Shown here in pieces: positions 1 to 8,380 of a stretch of DNA of 30,967 bases. The notes under the pieces are model-generated. The model was not told where the DNA came from and did not search any database. It was given only the letters and a program-made list of their open reading frames with translations. The position numbers and the translations under genes were made by a program. Each line of letters begins with the position of its first letter. Within the stretch, counting starts at the first letter, position 1. The DNA comes from CAYOKT01 sp964404605 (GTDB lineage Bacteria > Electryoneota > Electryoneia > Electryoneales > Electryoneaceae), in assembly GCA_964404605.1 (NCBI GenBank), contig CAYOKT010000030.1, positions 1-30,967 of the forward strand, read 5' to 3'.

Positions 1-168
1 CTCGAGGTCGATGACCGAGATGCTGGTCGCCGCCGAATTCAACACGTACACCGCCTTGGCGGTGACGGGTGTCGGAGGACTTTCCGACGGACTCTCCTCT
101 TTACAAGCCGTGAATCCGAAGGCCATGGCCAACGACACCAGACTGAACAGCACGAGACGTTTCATCAT
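1..168 (-). CDS. Lipoprotein with YVTN-type beta-propeller repeat, partial (N-terminus only)
   Basis: The reading frame starts at an ATG ATG pair (168 or 165) after a GGGGGAG ribosome site and is open to the left edge of the window, so only about 56 residues are visible. The N-terminus is a lipoprotein signal: MMKR, a hydrophobic stretch, then FTAC with the lipidated Cys at about residue 22. After a Ser/Pro/Glu-rich linker comes AVYVLNSAATSISVIDLE, which fits the first blade of a YVTN/YncE-like propeller. Such lipoproteins are often encoded beside TonB-dependent receptors, and this one follows a receptor by only 15 bases, so it is probably in the same operon. An extracytoplasmic ligand-binding or receptor-accessory role is an inference. 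The fold call rests on one repeat only. Confidence 0.72.
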   Translation of the reverse strand, partial: MMKRLVLFSLVSLAMAFGFTACKEESPSESPPTPVTAKAVYVLNSAATSISVIDLE

Positions 169-183
169 TCTCCCCCTTCGTGT

Positions 184-2394
184 TTACCCCTTTTTTACGC
201 TTTTCGTGTTCGAAAGCATCATGCCAAGGGTTACCCGGAACTCCCGTCCGGGAATGGGTTGGTATTGTATGATCTCGAATGGTTCATCGAGGAGGTTTTT
301 CCCCTGCAGCGCGACTGTCCAGTCGATCCCCCACCGATGCGGCGTCCAGGTGAGGGTCGCATCGGAGGTCCGGTACGCCTCCAGTGAAATGGTATTCGCG
401 GGGTTGGTAAAACGCCTGCCGACATAGGAGTACTGGTATGTCAGGCTGAGCGTCCGCCGGGAGAGGGTGGCCGACAGGTTGACGGTATTGGCGGGCCGGT
501 ACACGAGTCTCTTCCCGTTCAGGATCCTGTCCTCGGACAGGTTCTCCGCAACCAGGTAGGTGTAGTTGCCGGTGACGGACAGCAGGTCGCGGACGGGGGT
601 GAGTGTCAAGCTCGTCTCCATACCCCGCAGGTCAGCTTTCTCCACGTTCTCGGGCCGCCACTTGCTGTCCGGTCCCATCTGCCAGATGATCAGGTTGTCC
701 ATCCGGTTCGAGAACCAGGCCAGGTCGAAGGCGATGGTGTTCAGCAGCGGCCAGCGCAGCCGGATGCCCGCATCCCAGTCCCTGCCCTGTTCGGGGAGGA
801 GATCCGGGTTGCCCATGGCCCAGGCATCCTCGGGCCAGTACATGTCGTTGAAGGTCGGGGCACGGTAACTGAGGCCGAAGTTGGCCTTGATCGAGGTGCG
901 CCAGGTGTCACCGAAATTAAGCACCCCGCCCACTTTGGGCGAAACGTGGGTGCCGAAATCCGAGAAGTGATCGAGGCGCACCGCGGGGACGAAGGATACG
1001 GATGACACGGCGGGGATGGCGTGGGGCAACAGCTTGCTTTCGCCCTGCAGAAAGGCGAAGGCCGCCGTCCGCTCCGGCTCGGAAGAGAAGCTGCTGCTGT
1101 TCAACGTTTCGTAACGGCCGCCCGTGCCGTAGGTGAGCGTCATGTGGGACGAAAGGACCGAATTCATCTGGACTTCGACCCCCCCGGCCCGGGTGCGATG
1201 GCGGTTGTCGATGGCTACGGCCGTCTCCTCGTTGGTGTACCGGTTGTCGCCGGCATCCGCGTAGGCCTGCACCTTCAGATGGTTGAACGGGTTGAAGATG
1301 TCGGACGTGAAAACGGCGCTGAGATAATGGGTTTCGTTCTTGAGACGCGCGTGTTCGTAGGGCAGCTCGATGGTGCCGGGACTTCCACGGTCGCTCGAAT
1401 AATACTTGTAGGACAGGTTCAGGGTTCGGGGATCGTGCGGGTTGCCGAGTTCCGTGTGGAAGCGGGCGAAAACATCATGGGAGGTGATGTCGTTGTTGGT
1501 TCGCCTCTGTTCGACCCCGTAGCGATCCGTGTAAGAATAATCCCCTTCGCTCATCAGCACGCGGTACGTGATATTCGCCAATGAACGCCGCCAGTTGTAC
1601 TGGGTGGTCGTCTCGAAGGAGCGGGACTCGAAGGAGCCGAACGTCGCTTTTTCGCCCACCTTGTAGCCGGGCGTGCCGACATCCTTTCGGGTGATGATGT
1701 TGATGACGCCGCCGACCGCGTCGGCGCCGTAGAGCGCTGAGTTGCCGCCCCGCACGACTTCGATCCGCTCGATCCCCTCCATGGACAAGGCGCTGAAATC
1801 CACCTGCCCCGTCTGCGGATTGTTCAACCGCTGGCCGTCGATCAGAACCAGCACCTGTTCGGCGCTGGAGCCGCGAAGGGATATCGTCTTCGTGCCGCCG
1901 ATGCCGCCGTAGTCCTTGATAAAAACGCCCTGGACATTGTCCAGGACCTCCGCCAGGTTCTGCGGGTTCTCGCGCTCGAGGATCCTCGAGTCGATGACGT
2001 CCACGGAGGTGGTAACGTCCATGATCAGGGAGCTGCCCCTCGTCGCGGTGACTGTCACCTCCTCCCCGACGAGAACCGTGCGATGGAGCGCGAAGTCGCG
2101 CTCCACGGTTTCGCCCTCGGAGAAGGCCACCCGCACGCCGGAGAGGGTTTCGTATCCCAGCATGCTGACAGTGAGGGAGTAGGTGCCGGGAGCGATGCCG
2201 TTGAGGATATACCGTCCATCGTGGTCGGCGGACCCGCCGAGGTATGTGTCACGGATGAACACGCAGCCCCCCTCCAGCGGCCTGCCGGTTTCGGCATCCG
2301 TGATCCTGCCGGTCAAGGTACAGGTTGTCCGGGCGAAGGTATCCACGGCGAGTACCAGCCCCGCCAACACCAATGCCGTGAGGATTCGGCCCAT
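184..2394 (-). CDS. TonB-dependent outer-membrane receptor with N-terminal carboxypeptidase-regulatory-like domain (BtuB-like)
   Basis: A 736-residue outer-membrane receptor. I chose the ATG at 2394, which follows an AGGAAGG site and opens directly onto a signal peptide (MGRILTALVLAGLVLAV); the in-frame GTG at 2415 is an alternative. After the signal comes a carboxypeptidase-D regulatory-like domain (LTGRITDAETGRPLEGG to about residue 100). Next is the plug, with VTVTATRG, QGVFIKDYGGIGGTK, VLVLIDGQRLNNP, IERIEVVRGGNSALYGADAVGG and VINIITRK, and then a beta-barrel to the end with the conserved SYRAPTFNDMYWP segment. The ligand is not readable from the protein. A corrinoid is favoured because CblS and a BtuF-type binding protein are encoded nearby; siderophores or other metal chelates are alternatives. 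It follows the second receptor gene by 30 bases. Confidence 0.93.
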   Translation of the reverse strand: MGRILTALVLAGLVLAVDTFARTTCTLTGRITDAETGRPLEGGCVFIRDTYLGGSADHDGRYILNGIAPGTYSLTVSMLGYETLSGVRVAFSEGETVERDFALHRTVLVGEEVTVTATRGSSLIMDVTTSVDVIDSRILERENPQNLAEVLDNVQGVFIKDYGGIGGTKTISLRGSSAEQVLVLIDGQRLNNPQTGQVDFSALSMEGIERIEVVRGGNSALYGADAVGGVINIITRKDVGTPGYKVGEKATFGSFESRSFETTTQYNWRRSLANITYRVLMSEGDYSYTDRYGVEQRRTNNDITSHDVFARFHTELGNPHDPRTLNLSYKYYSSDRGSPGTIELPYEHARLKNETHYLSAVFTSDIFNPFNHLKVQAYADAGDNRYTNEETAVAIDNRHRTRAGGVEVQMNSVLSSHMTLTYGTGGRYETLNSSSFSSEPERTAAFAFLQGESKLLPHAIPAVSSVSFVPAVRLDHFSDFGTHVSPKVGGVLNFGDTWRTSIKANFGLSYRAPTFNDMYWPEDAWAMGNPDLLPEQGRDWDAGIRLRWPLLNTIAFDLAWFSNRMDNLIIWQMGPDSKWRPENVEKADLRGMETSLTLTPVRDLLSVTGNYTYLVAENLSEDRILNGKRLVYRPANTVNLSATLSRRTLSLTYQYSYVGRRFTNPANTISLEAYRTSDATLTWTPHRWGIDWTVALQGKNLLDEPFEIIQYQPIPGREFRVTLGMMLSNTKSVKKG

Positions 2395-2424
2395 CAACCT
2401 TCCTGTTCTGACCACTCCCGCCGA

Positions 2425-4311
2425 TCAAAGATACAACCACAATGTGAATTTGTACTGGCGTCCCGGCTCCGCGGTACCGTACACCTTCATGAAATCCTCG
2501 TCCGTCAGGTTTGTCGTCTCGACCGCCACCCTCGAGCGGAGACGAAACAGGGTGAACCCGTAGCTGACTTTCCCGTCGATCTTGCTGTATTCGGGCAGGT
2601 ACTTCGTATTCGCGGGGTTGGTGTAGCGCAGCCCCGTGTACTCGTAGGTCATGCTCCACTCCAGGGATTGGTACTTCAGGGTGCCCGTCAGCGACAGCTT
2701 GTTCTTGGGCCGGTAGATGATATACTTGTCGTGCCGGTTCGGATCGGGCCCCTTGTCCAACGCCTCCATGTAAGTGTATTCGGTATTCGTGGTGAATAAG
2801 CCGTCGAACAGCGAGATGGTCCCCGAGGTTTCCACACCCCAGGTCTGGGTTTCTGAGATGTTGTTCGGTGTCCAGAGGTTGTTCGGTCCGGATTGAGCCC
2901 ACAGGATCAGGTCCGTAACATCGTTCCGGAAATAGTTGACCGCCGCGTTGACATTATGCCTGCCGCAGGGGAGCTGAAAGTTCAGCCCGACATCGTAGTT
3001 GGTTCCATATTCCGGCTTCAGGTCCGGATTCCCGATGGCGAAGGCGTCCTGCGGCCAGTAGAGGTCGTTAAAGGTGGGCGCCCGGTAGGACCGGGCGAGA
3101 TGAGCCGCCAGCGTCGTCGTCAATCTACCCTGGTTGGTCACCGATACACTCAGCCTGGGACTCAATTCGGAATTGAAATCCGAGGGGGCATCGTAGCGCA
3201 GGGCGAGCGCCGTGCTCCACGTGGAGATGATCCCGCCGGGCGACCGGTCGAGGGAGAAGGTGGCGAAACCGCTGTGCGTGTCGCGCTCCCGCTTGCCCAC
3301 ATCCGTGGAATTGATCCGGTCGTTGCGGAAGGAGTAGCCGTAGGAAACGCGCAGCCAGTCCGCGAAATTGCCGGTCTGTTTCAGGTCCGTGCCGACGGCG
3401 TAGTTCTTGTGGTCGCTGTGCACGGGCACGATGCTGCCGTAATCATCATCGAATCTCGTGCGGAAATTCAGGTAGTACCCGCTCGCATCCAGGTCGAAAT
3501 CCTTGAACAGTTTCTGCTTCCGGTAGTTCAGGTTCAGGGTATGATTGTTGAACCGGATCCGGGCTTCGGGGTTGATCCTGTCGATCATCCCGGGGGAACC
3601 GTTCTCGGCGGTGTAGAGCGAATAGGAGCTTTGCAGGGATTGGGTCTCGTCGATGTTCCATCCCACCTTGGCGAACACCGAATGGGTACTCTGTTCGTTG
3701 TTCACCATCTCCCTGCGCACGCCGTAGAGGTCGGTGTAGTCGAAGTTCCCGTCCCACAGGTCGCGGCGGTAGCTGAGCAGCGTGTTCACGTTGCCCAGGT
3801 TCATGGTGTGGTTTACCGAGTAGATCTGGCGGTTATAGGAACCAAAGCTCGCACGCACTACGACGGGCTGCCGTTTCGCCAGCCCCTGGTCCTGCCGTTT
3901 CTTCGAGTTGATCACGATGACACCGCCGACGGCGTCCGAGCCGTATTCGGCGGACCGCCCGCCGCGCAGCAACTCGATGGTCTCGATGTTCTCGATGGAG
4001 ATGTTGCTGACATTCACCCCGATTCCGCCGGGCACGTTCAGTTTCTGGCCGTCCATGATGACGACGACCTTCGAGGAGCTGACATCACGAAGCATCACCT
4101 CCCCCTGGGCGTTAACGTAAACCCCGGTGATGGTCCTCAACGCGTCGCCGACATTCTCGCAGTTGTACTTGACGAAATCGTCATGATCCAGGATCACGTG
4201 CGATGTCTGGCGTTCCTGTTGGACCTTGGTCGTGTCAGTTTGCGCAAAGCCGGTCCCCGCGGCAAGGAACAACGCCAGGACGACCGATGCTCCCCAAGCT
4301 GCACCTTTCAT
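2425..4311 (-). CDS. TonB-dependent outer-membrane receptor, second paralogue (BtuB-like)
   Basis: A 628-residue receptor. The start is set at the ATG at 4311, which has a GAGAGGA site just upstream and gives a clean signal peptide (MKGAAWGASVVLALFLAAGTGFAQ, cleavage about residue 24); the frame is open further upstream but without a signal. Plug-domain hallmarks are VGDALRTITGVYVN, KVVVIMDGQKLNVPGG, IETIELLRGGRSAEYGSDAVGG and VIVINSKK. The barrel contains RSYRAPTFNDLYWPQDAFAIGNPDLKPE, nearly the same as in the neighbouring receptor, so the two are paralogues. Unlike its neighbour it lacks the carboxypeptidase-regulatory-like domain. The first gene of the receptor pair, it is preceded by a 144-base gap with a strong hairpin. 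Transport of a corrinoid is inferred from context only. Confidence 0.93.
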   Translation of the reverse strand: MKGAAWGASVVLALFLAAGTGFAQTDTTKVQQERQTSHVILDHDDFVKYNCENVGDALRTITGVYVNAQGEVMLRDVSSSKVVVIMDGQKLNVPGGIGVNVSNISIENIETIELLRGGRSAEYGSDAVGGVIVINSKKRQDQGLAKRQPVVVRASFGSYNRQIYSVNHTMNLGNVNTLLSYRRDLWDGNFDYTDLYGVRREMVNNEQSTHSVFAKVGWNIDETQSLQSSYSLYTAENGSPGMIDRINPEARIRFNNHTLNLNYRKQKLFKDFDLDASGYYLNFRTRFDDDYGSIVPVHSDHKNYAVGTDLKQTGNFADWLRVSYGYSFRNDRINSTDVGKRERDTHSGFATFSLDRSPGGIISTWSTALALRYDAPSDFNSELSPRLSVSVTNQGRLTTTLAAHLARSYRAPTFNDLYWPQDAFAIGNPDLKPEYGTNYDVGLNFQLPCGRHNVNAAVNYFRNDVTDLILWAQSGPNNLWTPNNISETQTWGVETSGTISLFDGLFTTNTEYTYMEALDKGPDPNRHDKYIIYRPKNKLSLTGTLKYQSLEWSMTYEYTGLRYTNPANTKYLPEYSKIDGKVSYGFTLFRLRSRVAVETTNLTDEDFMKVYGTAEPGRQYKFTLWLYL

Positions 4312-4330
4312 CGTGTCCTCTCCTATCCAA

Positions 4331-4351
4331 CCTCGCGAAGGTTTCGCGAGG
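4331..4351 (-). repeat. Perfect 9-bp hairpin in the leader of the second TonB receptor
   Basis: CCTCGCGAA and TTCGCGAGG form a perfect 9-bp stem around a GGT triloop. On the transcribed strand it is preceded by GGAG and followed by TTGGAT, and it ends about 20 bases before the receptor ATG. No U-tract follows, so it is not a standard intrinsic terminator. It could be a leader stem-loop controlling the receptor, or a diverged member of the REP-like family elsewhere in the window, which has GTGG/GTAG plus a hairpin. Confidence 0.5.
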
Positions 4352-4455
4352 CTCCCCCCATCGCGGACCGGTCTGCCGGCTTCACCTCCGCCCGGGAGCA
4401 CGACCGCACTTCCGCGGGATGACGCCCGGCAAAAAGATGGTATCCCCGCCGCTGT

Positions 4456-5505
4456 CTATCCCTCCGGCACGGATTCGCCGCGCCGGGCCACTACCTTCGC
4501 CGCGAGTTCCCCGGCGAAGCGGGCCAGTTCCAGGTGGTTGACCTCCTCGATGGTCTCCAGCACCCCGGCGGGGAAGGCGTCCACCCCGCTCATGGCGCCC
4601 GCGATGCTCCCCGCGATCGCGCCGATCGTGTCGGCGTCCCCGCCCAGGTTCGCCGCCGAGAGGGTGACCCGCATCGGGTCCCCCTCGCAGTAGACGACGA
4701 GGGCGAGGGCCAGGGGAGCCGTCTCCGACATCGCGACACTCGCCCCGATCAGGTCGTACAGGTCGCCCAGCACCTCCCGTTCGGACCGATCGCCGCGGAT
4801 CAGTTCGAGCGCCCACTCCGTCCTCCGGCGGATGGAGGCGGCCGGCCAGGGATTACCGTAGTTCAGCCCCCTGTCCGCCCCGTGGAGAAAGGCCTCGACC
4901 ACCCCTTCGAGGGTCTCCCCCGCCATCCCCGCGGACACCGCGCAGGCGACGGCGGCCGCCCCCGAGATCGCCGCGCTGGTGTTGTGGGTCGGTTTGCAGA
5001 CTTCCGCGGCGGTCTTGATCGCCTCCTCGTACTCCCCGGGAAAGAAGATGCCGACCGGGGAGATGCGCATGGCCGCGCCGTTGGTGTCTCCCATCCAGCC
5101 CGCTTTTTCCACCGGAACGCCGTCCCGGATCTGCTCCAGCGCGCGGCGCGTGCTGGGGCCGAGATAGAGCGAGTCGAATCCGTTGACCTCCTCGGCCCAG
5201 CGGATCAGGCTCCAAGCCATCCGGGTGGCATCCACTTCGCCGTACTCGATCAGGTGCCGGGCGAGGAGAAGCGTCTGCTGGGTGTCGTCGGTGATGCTCC
5301 CGGCCGCCATGTGCTCGTGAATGAGATGATGGGGCGGGGCGGGCTGGAACCCGGTGATACCTTCCGGGAAGAGTTCCCTGATCTGCGCCGGCGTGAGAAG
5401 GGATGTGGGCATTCCCATCGCATCTCCGACCGCGACCCCGGCGAGACAGCCATGGGCGCGACGGACCAGTTCGGCGTAACCGGGCGAGCCCGAATCAGGA
5501 TTCAT
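4456..5505 (-). CDS. ADP-ribosylglycohydrolase (DraG/ARH) family protein
   Basis: A 349-residue cytoplasmic protein of the DraG/ARH fold, whose members cleave N- or O-glycosidic bonds to ribose using a two-metal Mg site. Visible family motifs are GCLAGVAVGDAMGMP at the N-terminus, SITDDTQQTLLLA (metal-binding TDDT), NGAAMRISPVGIFFP, THNTSAAISGAAAVACA and, near the C-terminus, NLGGDADTIGAIAGSIAGAM with the two metal-binding aspartates kept. The usual GGDTDT is GGDADT here, a tolerated variant. The ATG at 5505 lies 11 bases inside the end of the CblS-like gene, so the two are probably translationally coupled. Substrate unknown: reversal of protein ADP-ribosylation is the classical role, but pairing with a putative alpha-ribazole kinase suggests a small alpha-N-riboside as an alternative (inference). 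Confidence 0.88.
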   Translation of the reverse strand: MNPDSGSPGYAELVRRAHGCLAGVAVGDAMGMPTSLLTPAQIRELFPEGITGFQPAPPHHLIHEHMAAGSITDDTQQTLLLARHLIEYGEVDATRMAWSLIRWAEEVNGFDSLYLGPSTRRALEQIRDGVPVEKAGWMGDTNGAAMRISPVGIFFPGEYEEAIKTAAEVCKPTHNTSAAISGAAAVACAVSAGMAGETLEGVVEAFLHGADRGLNYGNPWPAASIRRRTEWALELIRGDRSEREVLGDLYDLIGASVAMSETAPLALALVVYCEGDPMRVTLSAANLGGDADTIGAIAGSIAGAMSGVDAFPAGVLETIEEVNHLELARFAGELAAKVVARRGESVPEG

Positions 5506-6343
5506 CGTTTTTCAATTCCCCGATGATATGAACAGGTTGCCGCAGCCGGCTGCGCAATGAATCGACGCGATCAGCCGGCAGCGATGCCAGGACACAGGTG
5601 GACGGACCGCCGGATTTATCCAGATCGAACGGCGGGGAGCCGCGAAGAACGCCCGCCAGCCCCGCGGTCCGCGCCATCTCACGGAACTCGTATTCGACCC
5701 CGTGGCTGCCCACGGGCAGAATGTCATGGACGTGGTCGATGCCGGCGAGGCGGCGGACGCAGTCCACGTCGGCGATCCCGGGATCATCGACGCGCACATC
5801 ATCCTCCGGCGCGGATTTCGGCAGCCCGATACAGACGACCTGGTCCCCGGCGCGCGAACTGCCGGGCCGGAGATCGCCCTCCTCGGCGAGGCCGATCACC
5901 ACGACCCCCATACCGGTCTGGACCGTCGGCACATTGTCCTCGGTGCTGCCCGTGATCACGCTCGAGCCGTCCAGCCCGGCCTGCGTGACTTCGTCGCGGA
6001 CGCCGCGGATGATCTCCTCGCCGGTGGGACTCATCTCGACGCTGAGGACGTCCACCACGAGAAGCGGAACGGCGCCCGCCGCGATGCACTCCATCAGCGG
6101 AACCCGGACGCCAAACCGGCCGAGAACATAGGCCGGGCAGGCGAACACATCGTGCTGCTTCGGCCCGATGCCTCCGTCCGAATCGCTGGAGACGACGAGG
6201 AGCATCGGCGGCACCAGTTCGGTCAGCAGCAGGTCGCGGAGGGTACGGGTCCGGAACACGGATCCCGACGGGGACGATTTCAACGCGCGAAAGCGCTGCA
6301 GCAGGCTGCCGGCGCCGACGCTTCTGCCGGGTTCGCCGTTCAT
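5495..6343 (-). CDS. cblS: AIR-synthase-related kinase, probable alpha-ribazole kinase CblS
   Basis: A 282-residue PurM/AIR-synthase-like ATPase. In the CblS branch of this family the enzyme phosphorylates alpha-ribazole so that it can enter the nucleotide-loop assembly of cobalamin. Supporting segments are LRDLLLTELVPPMLLVVSSD, SDGGIGPKQHD, GRFGVRVPLMECIAAGAVP, LSVEMSPTGEEIIRGVRDEV, TGSTEDNVPTVQTGMGVVVIG, ILPVGSHGVEYE and DLDKSGGPSTCVL. It lacks the N-terminal Cys/Sec-Lys active site expected of selenophosphate synthase, a relative that would otherwise be attractive given the selenium cluster downstream. The ATG at 6343 overlaps the stop of the GntR gene (ATGA), and the 3' end overlaps the ARH gene. 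The fold is near certain; the alpha-ribazole substrate rests on recalled family similarity and on neighbours. Confidence 0.72.
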   Translation of the reverse strand: MNGEPGRSVGAGSLLQRFRALKSSPSGSVFRTRTLRDLLLTELVPPMLLVVSSDSDGGIGPKQHDVFACPAYVLGRFGVRVPLMECIAAGAVPLLVVDVLSVEMSPTGEEIIRGVRDEVTQAGLDGSSVITGSTEDNVPTVQTGMGVVVIGLAEEGDLRPGSSRAGDQVVCIGLPKSAPEDDVRVDDPGIADVDCVRRLAGIDHVHDILPVGSHGVEYEFREMARTAGLAGVLRGSPPFDLDKSGGPSTCVLASLPADRVDSLRSRLRQPVHIIGELKNDES

Positions 6344-7134
6344 CGGGCTCGCCGCGGCCGGTCGGGGGAGGCGTGACGGGGGATGTAGTGGATCTCGATG
6401 TCGCTCCGCCGCCCCAGGTTGAATCGGAAACGACACAGGTCTCCCGGGATATAGGAATAGGCAACCTCGACGATTTCATCGTCTTGGTTGTAGGTCATCC
6501 GGGTGAGTTGAAGAAGAGGATGAGTGTCGTCCACCTGGAGGAGTTTCGCCCAACGAGCATCGCCGGGCACGCACTCGAGGTACTCGTCGGCCCGATGGAG
6601 CCGCTGTCCGTAGCGTCTCTTGAGGAGTTCGAACAGGGACTCCCGCTCGAGGTCGAACGCGAGCAGTCCCGGGAACTTCAATGCCGGGAGCAGGGAGGTC
6701 TGCAGGACGACGGGAGAACCTTCCAGGCTCCTCAACCGCTTGATCCGGTAGACGGGCGCGCCCTCCTCGATCTCGAGGACAGAAGCCGTGCGCTCGGAGG
6801 CTTTCTCCTCCGCCGCGTTGATAACCACCGTGCCAAGCTGCAGCTCCTGGTTGCCGAATTCGGCGGTGAAACCGAGCTTCTCCGTGACCCCGTGATGGAT
6901 GCGGCGAACCGAAACGAAGGTCCCCAACCCCTGTTTCCGGTAGAGGATGCCCTCGGCGACGAGATCGGCGATGGCCTGTTTCGCCGTGTTCCGGCTGACG
7001 CCGTACCGGGCCGACAACTCATGTTCGGAGGGAATCCGCTCCCCGGAGTGGAACGCCCCGGACAGGATCTTGTCGCGCAACTGCTCCTTGATCTGATGGT
7101 AGAGCGGGATGACGCTGTTGCGATCAAGGGTCAT
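6340..7134 (-). CDS. GntR/HutC-family transcriptional regulator with UTRA effector domain
   Basis: A 264-residue regulator. Residues about 8-75 form the winged helix-turn-helix of GntR proteins: IPLYHQIKEQLRDKI, RIPSEHELSARYGVSRNTAK, QAIADLVAEGILYRKQGLGT and FV. The rest is a UTRA ligand-binding domain (LGFTAEFGNQ, VYRIKRLRSLEGSPVVLQTS, ESLFELLKRRYG, LLQLTRMTYNQDDEIVEVAYSYIPGD). It lies between the binding-protein gene (27-base gap) and cblS (ATGA overlap), so it probably controls this operon itself, with a ligand that is a corrinoid fragment or nucleoside (inference). The inverted repeat at 8206-8225 in front of the first gene is a candidate operator. Confidence 0.92.
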   Translation of the reverse strand: MTLDRNSVIPLYHQIKEQLRDKILSGAFHSGERIPSEHELSARYGVSRNTAKQAIADLVAEGILYRKQGLGTFVSVRRIHHGVTEKLGFTAEFGNQELQLGTVVINAAEEKASERTASVLEIEEGAPVYRIKRLRSLEGSPVVLQTSLLPALKFPGLLAFDLERESLFELLKRRYGQRLHRADEYLECVPGDARWAKLLQVDDTHPLLQLTRMTYNQDDEIVEVAYSYIPGDLCRFRFNLGRRSDIEIHYIPRHASPDRPRRAR

Positions 7135-7161
7135 CGTCCGTCCCCTGAAATCCGTAACGGG

Positions 7162-8133
7162 TTACTGGTCGTTGATGTCCTTCGGCACTTCATCCAGCTC
7201 GAGGCGCGCCATGTTCCCCTCGGCGTGGATCGCTTCGGCGAACAGCCGCGCGGCCTCGGGAATCATCGGTCCCGCCTGCTTGGTCTTGGCGGAATCGATG
7301 TAGCGCACCTTTCCGTGCCGGACCGCGGATATCTTCTCCGCGCCCGGCCGGGAGGCGATCCGCTTGGGCGTGGTGGTTCCGTTGCCCGCGAGGGGCCCTT
7401 CGTAGTGAGGACCCTCCTCCCCCGCCGTCGCCCACCAGGGGATGAGAATGACCTCGGGATCGGCCTCGACCACCTCCTCCCAGGTCACCGAAGGGGCGAT
7501 ACCGGGTCGGTCGGAGAAGAGGGGATCACCGCCGGCGATCCTGATCAGCTCCGTGATGTAGGAATCGGCCCCGGGGACACACTTGTAGTAGTAGTTGATC
7601 TCGTAGTAGACCTTTACCCTGGGCGTACCGGCATACTTGGCGCGGACCTCGTCCAGCTCCCGCTGGATCCCGTCCACCATCGCCCGGGCCTTCGCCTCCA
7701 TGCCGAGGAATTCCCCCAGCTCGAGGATTCGGTCGTAGGATTCCTGCAGGCTCTTCTCGTCCACGTGAATGACCCGGACGCCCCGCCGTTTCAGCCAGGG
7801 ATGGTAGCGTCGCTGCAACTGGGTGGAGGTCAGGACGAGGTCGGGGTTGAGCGAGTCGACCAGGGCCGTGTCGATGTCGAGGAATCCTCCCACATCGACG
7901 AGATCGCCGCGCTGGACCATGGCCGGGATGCTGTCGGGGAAGATGGCGTAGCGGGTGACCCCGACGACCTGGTCGAGCGCTCCCAGCTCCGCCACGGTGT
8001 GGGTCCAATTCGGTGCGAGCGAGACGATGCGGTGCTGCCCGGCCTGTGATGATGGGGCGCTGGTGAGCCAGAGTAGCGTGAAGAGCAGGAAGACGATGGA
8101 GCGTTTGAGCCTGTCGGCGCGACGGGTATTCAT
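7162..8133 (-). CDS. Periplasmic substrate-binding protein, BtuF/FecB type (probable corrinoid ABC importer component)
   Basis: A 323-residue class III periplasmic binding protein. The ATG at 8133 is preferred over one at 8148 because GGGGGGA lies six bases upstream and the product begins MNTRRADRLKR, followed by a hydrophobic core and a signal-peptidase site after SSQA. The mature protein starts with HRIVSLAPNWTHTVAELGA and continues with VVGVTRYAIFPDSI, DVGGFLDIDTALVDSLNPDL, VLTSTQLQRR and a C-terminal lobe (ADPEVILIPWW). The family binds vitamin B12, haem or ferric siderophores; cblS two genes downstream favours B12 or cobinamide. No permease or ATPase gene is in the window, so it must rely on a transporter encoded elsewhere. 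It is the first gene of its operon. Confidence 0.85.
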   Translation of the reverse strand: MNTRRADRLKRSIVFLLFTLLWLTSAPSSQAGQHRIVSLAPNWTHTVAELGALDQVVGVTRYAIFPDSIPAMVQRGDLVDVGGFLDIDTALVDSLNPDLVLTSTQLQRRYHPWLKRRGVRVIHVDEKSLQESYDRILELGEFLGMEAKARAMVDGIQRELDEVRAKYAGTPRVKVYYEINYYYKCVPGADSYITELIRIAGGDPLFSDRPGIAPSVTWEEVVEADPEVILIPWWATAGEEGPHYEGPLAGNGTTTPKRIASRPGAEKISAVRHGKVRYIDSAKTKQAGPMIPEAARLFAEAIHAEGNMARLELDEVPKDINDQ

Positions 8134-8205
8134 GGCTTTCCCCCCCATGGGTGTGAGCCGAAAACCGTAGGCTGAACAGGAAGACCGGCGGATGGAACCA
8201 GGAAC

Positions 8206-8225
8206 TTGATGGGTTGTACCATCAA
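8206..8225 (-). promoter_or_regulatory. Inverted repeat, candidate GntR operator upstream of the BtuF-like operon
   Basis: TTGATGG and CCATCAA form a perfect 7-base inverted repeat around GTTGTA. It begins 73 bases upstream of the binding-protein start codon. On the minus strand a TTGACT (8228-8233), possible as a -35 element, sits immediately upstream, so a bound repressor would cover the promoter spacer; the -10 element is weak. Since a GntR/HutC regulator is the second gene of this operon, autoregulation through this site is plausible. No binding data can be read from sequence. Confidence 0.35.
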
Positions 8226-8380
8226 CCAGTCAATGGCAAGTTAGGGTGGTTGTGCAGACCATGCAATCAAGGGAGCGGACAATCCCGCCGTTTTCGGGCG
8301 AGCGGCTCGCGGAGCGGCGGTCGGGTGGCTCGGTACTTTTCACCACGGCGCTTGCCACGCCATATCCCGATGCTTCGGGA

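Noticed and set aside
5495..6343. Selenophosphate synthase (SelD) for the neighbouring selenium cluster
   Set aside because: The fold is related, but the N-terminal Cys/Sec-Lys active-site segment is absent and the internal motifs fit the CblS branch.
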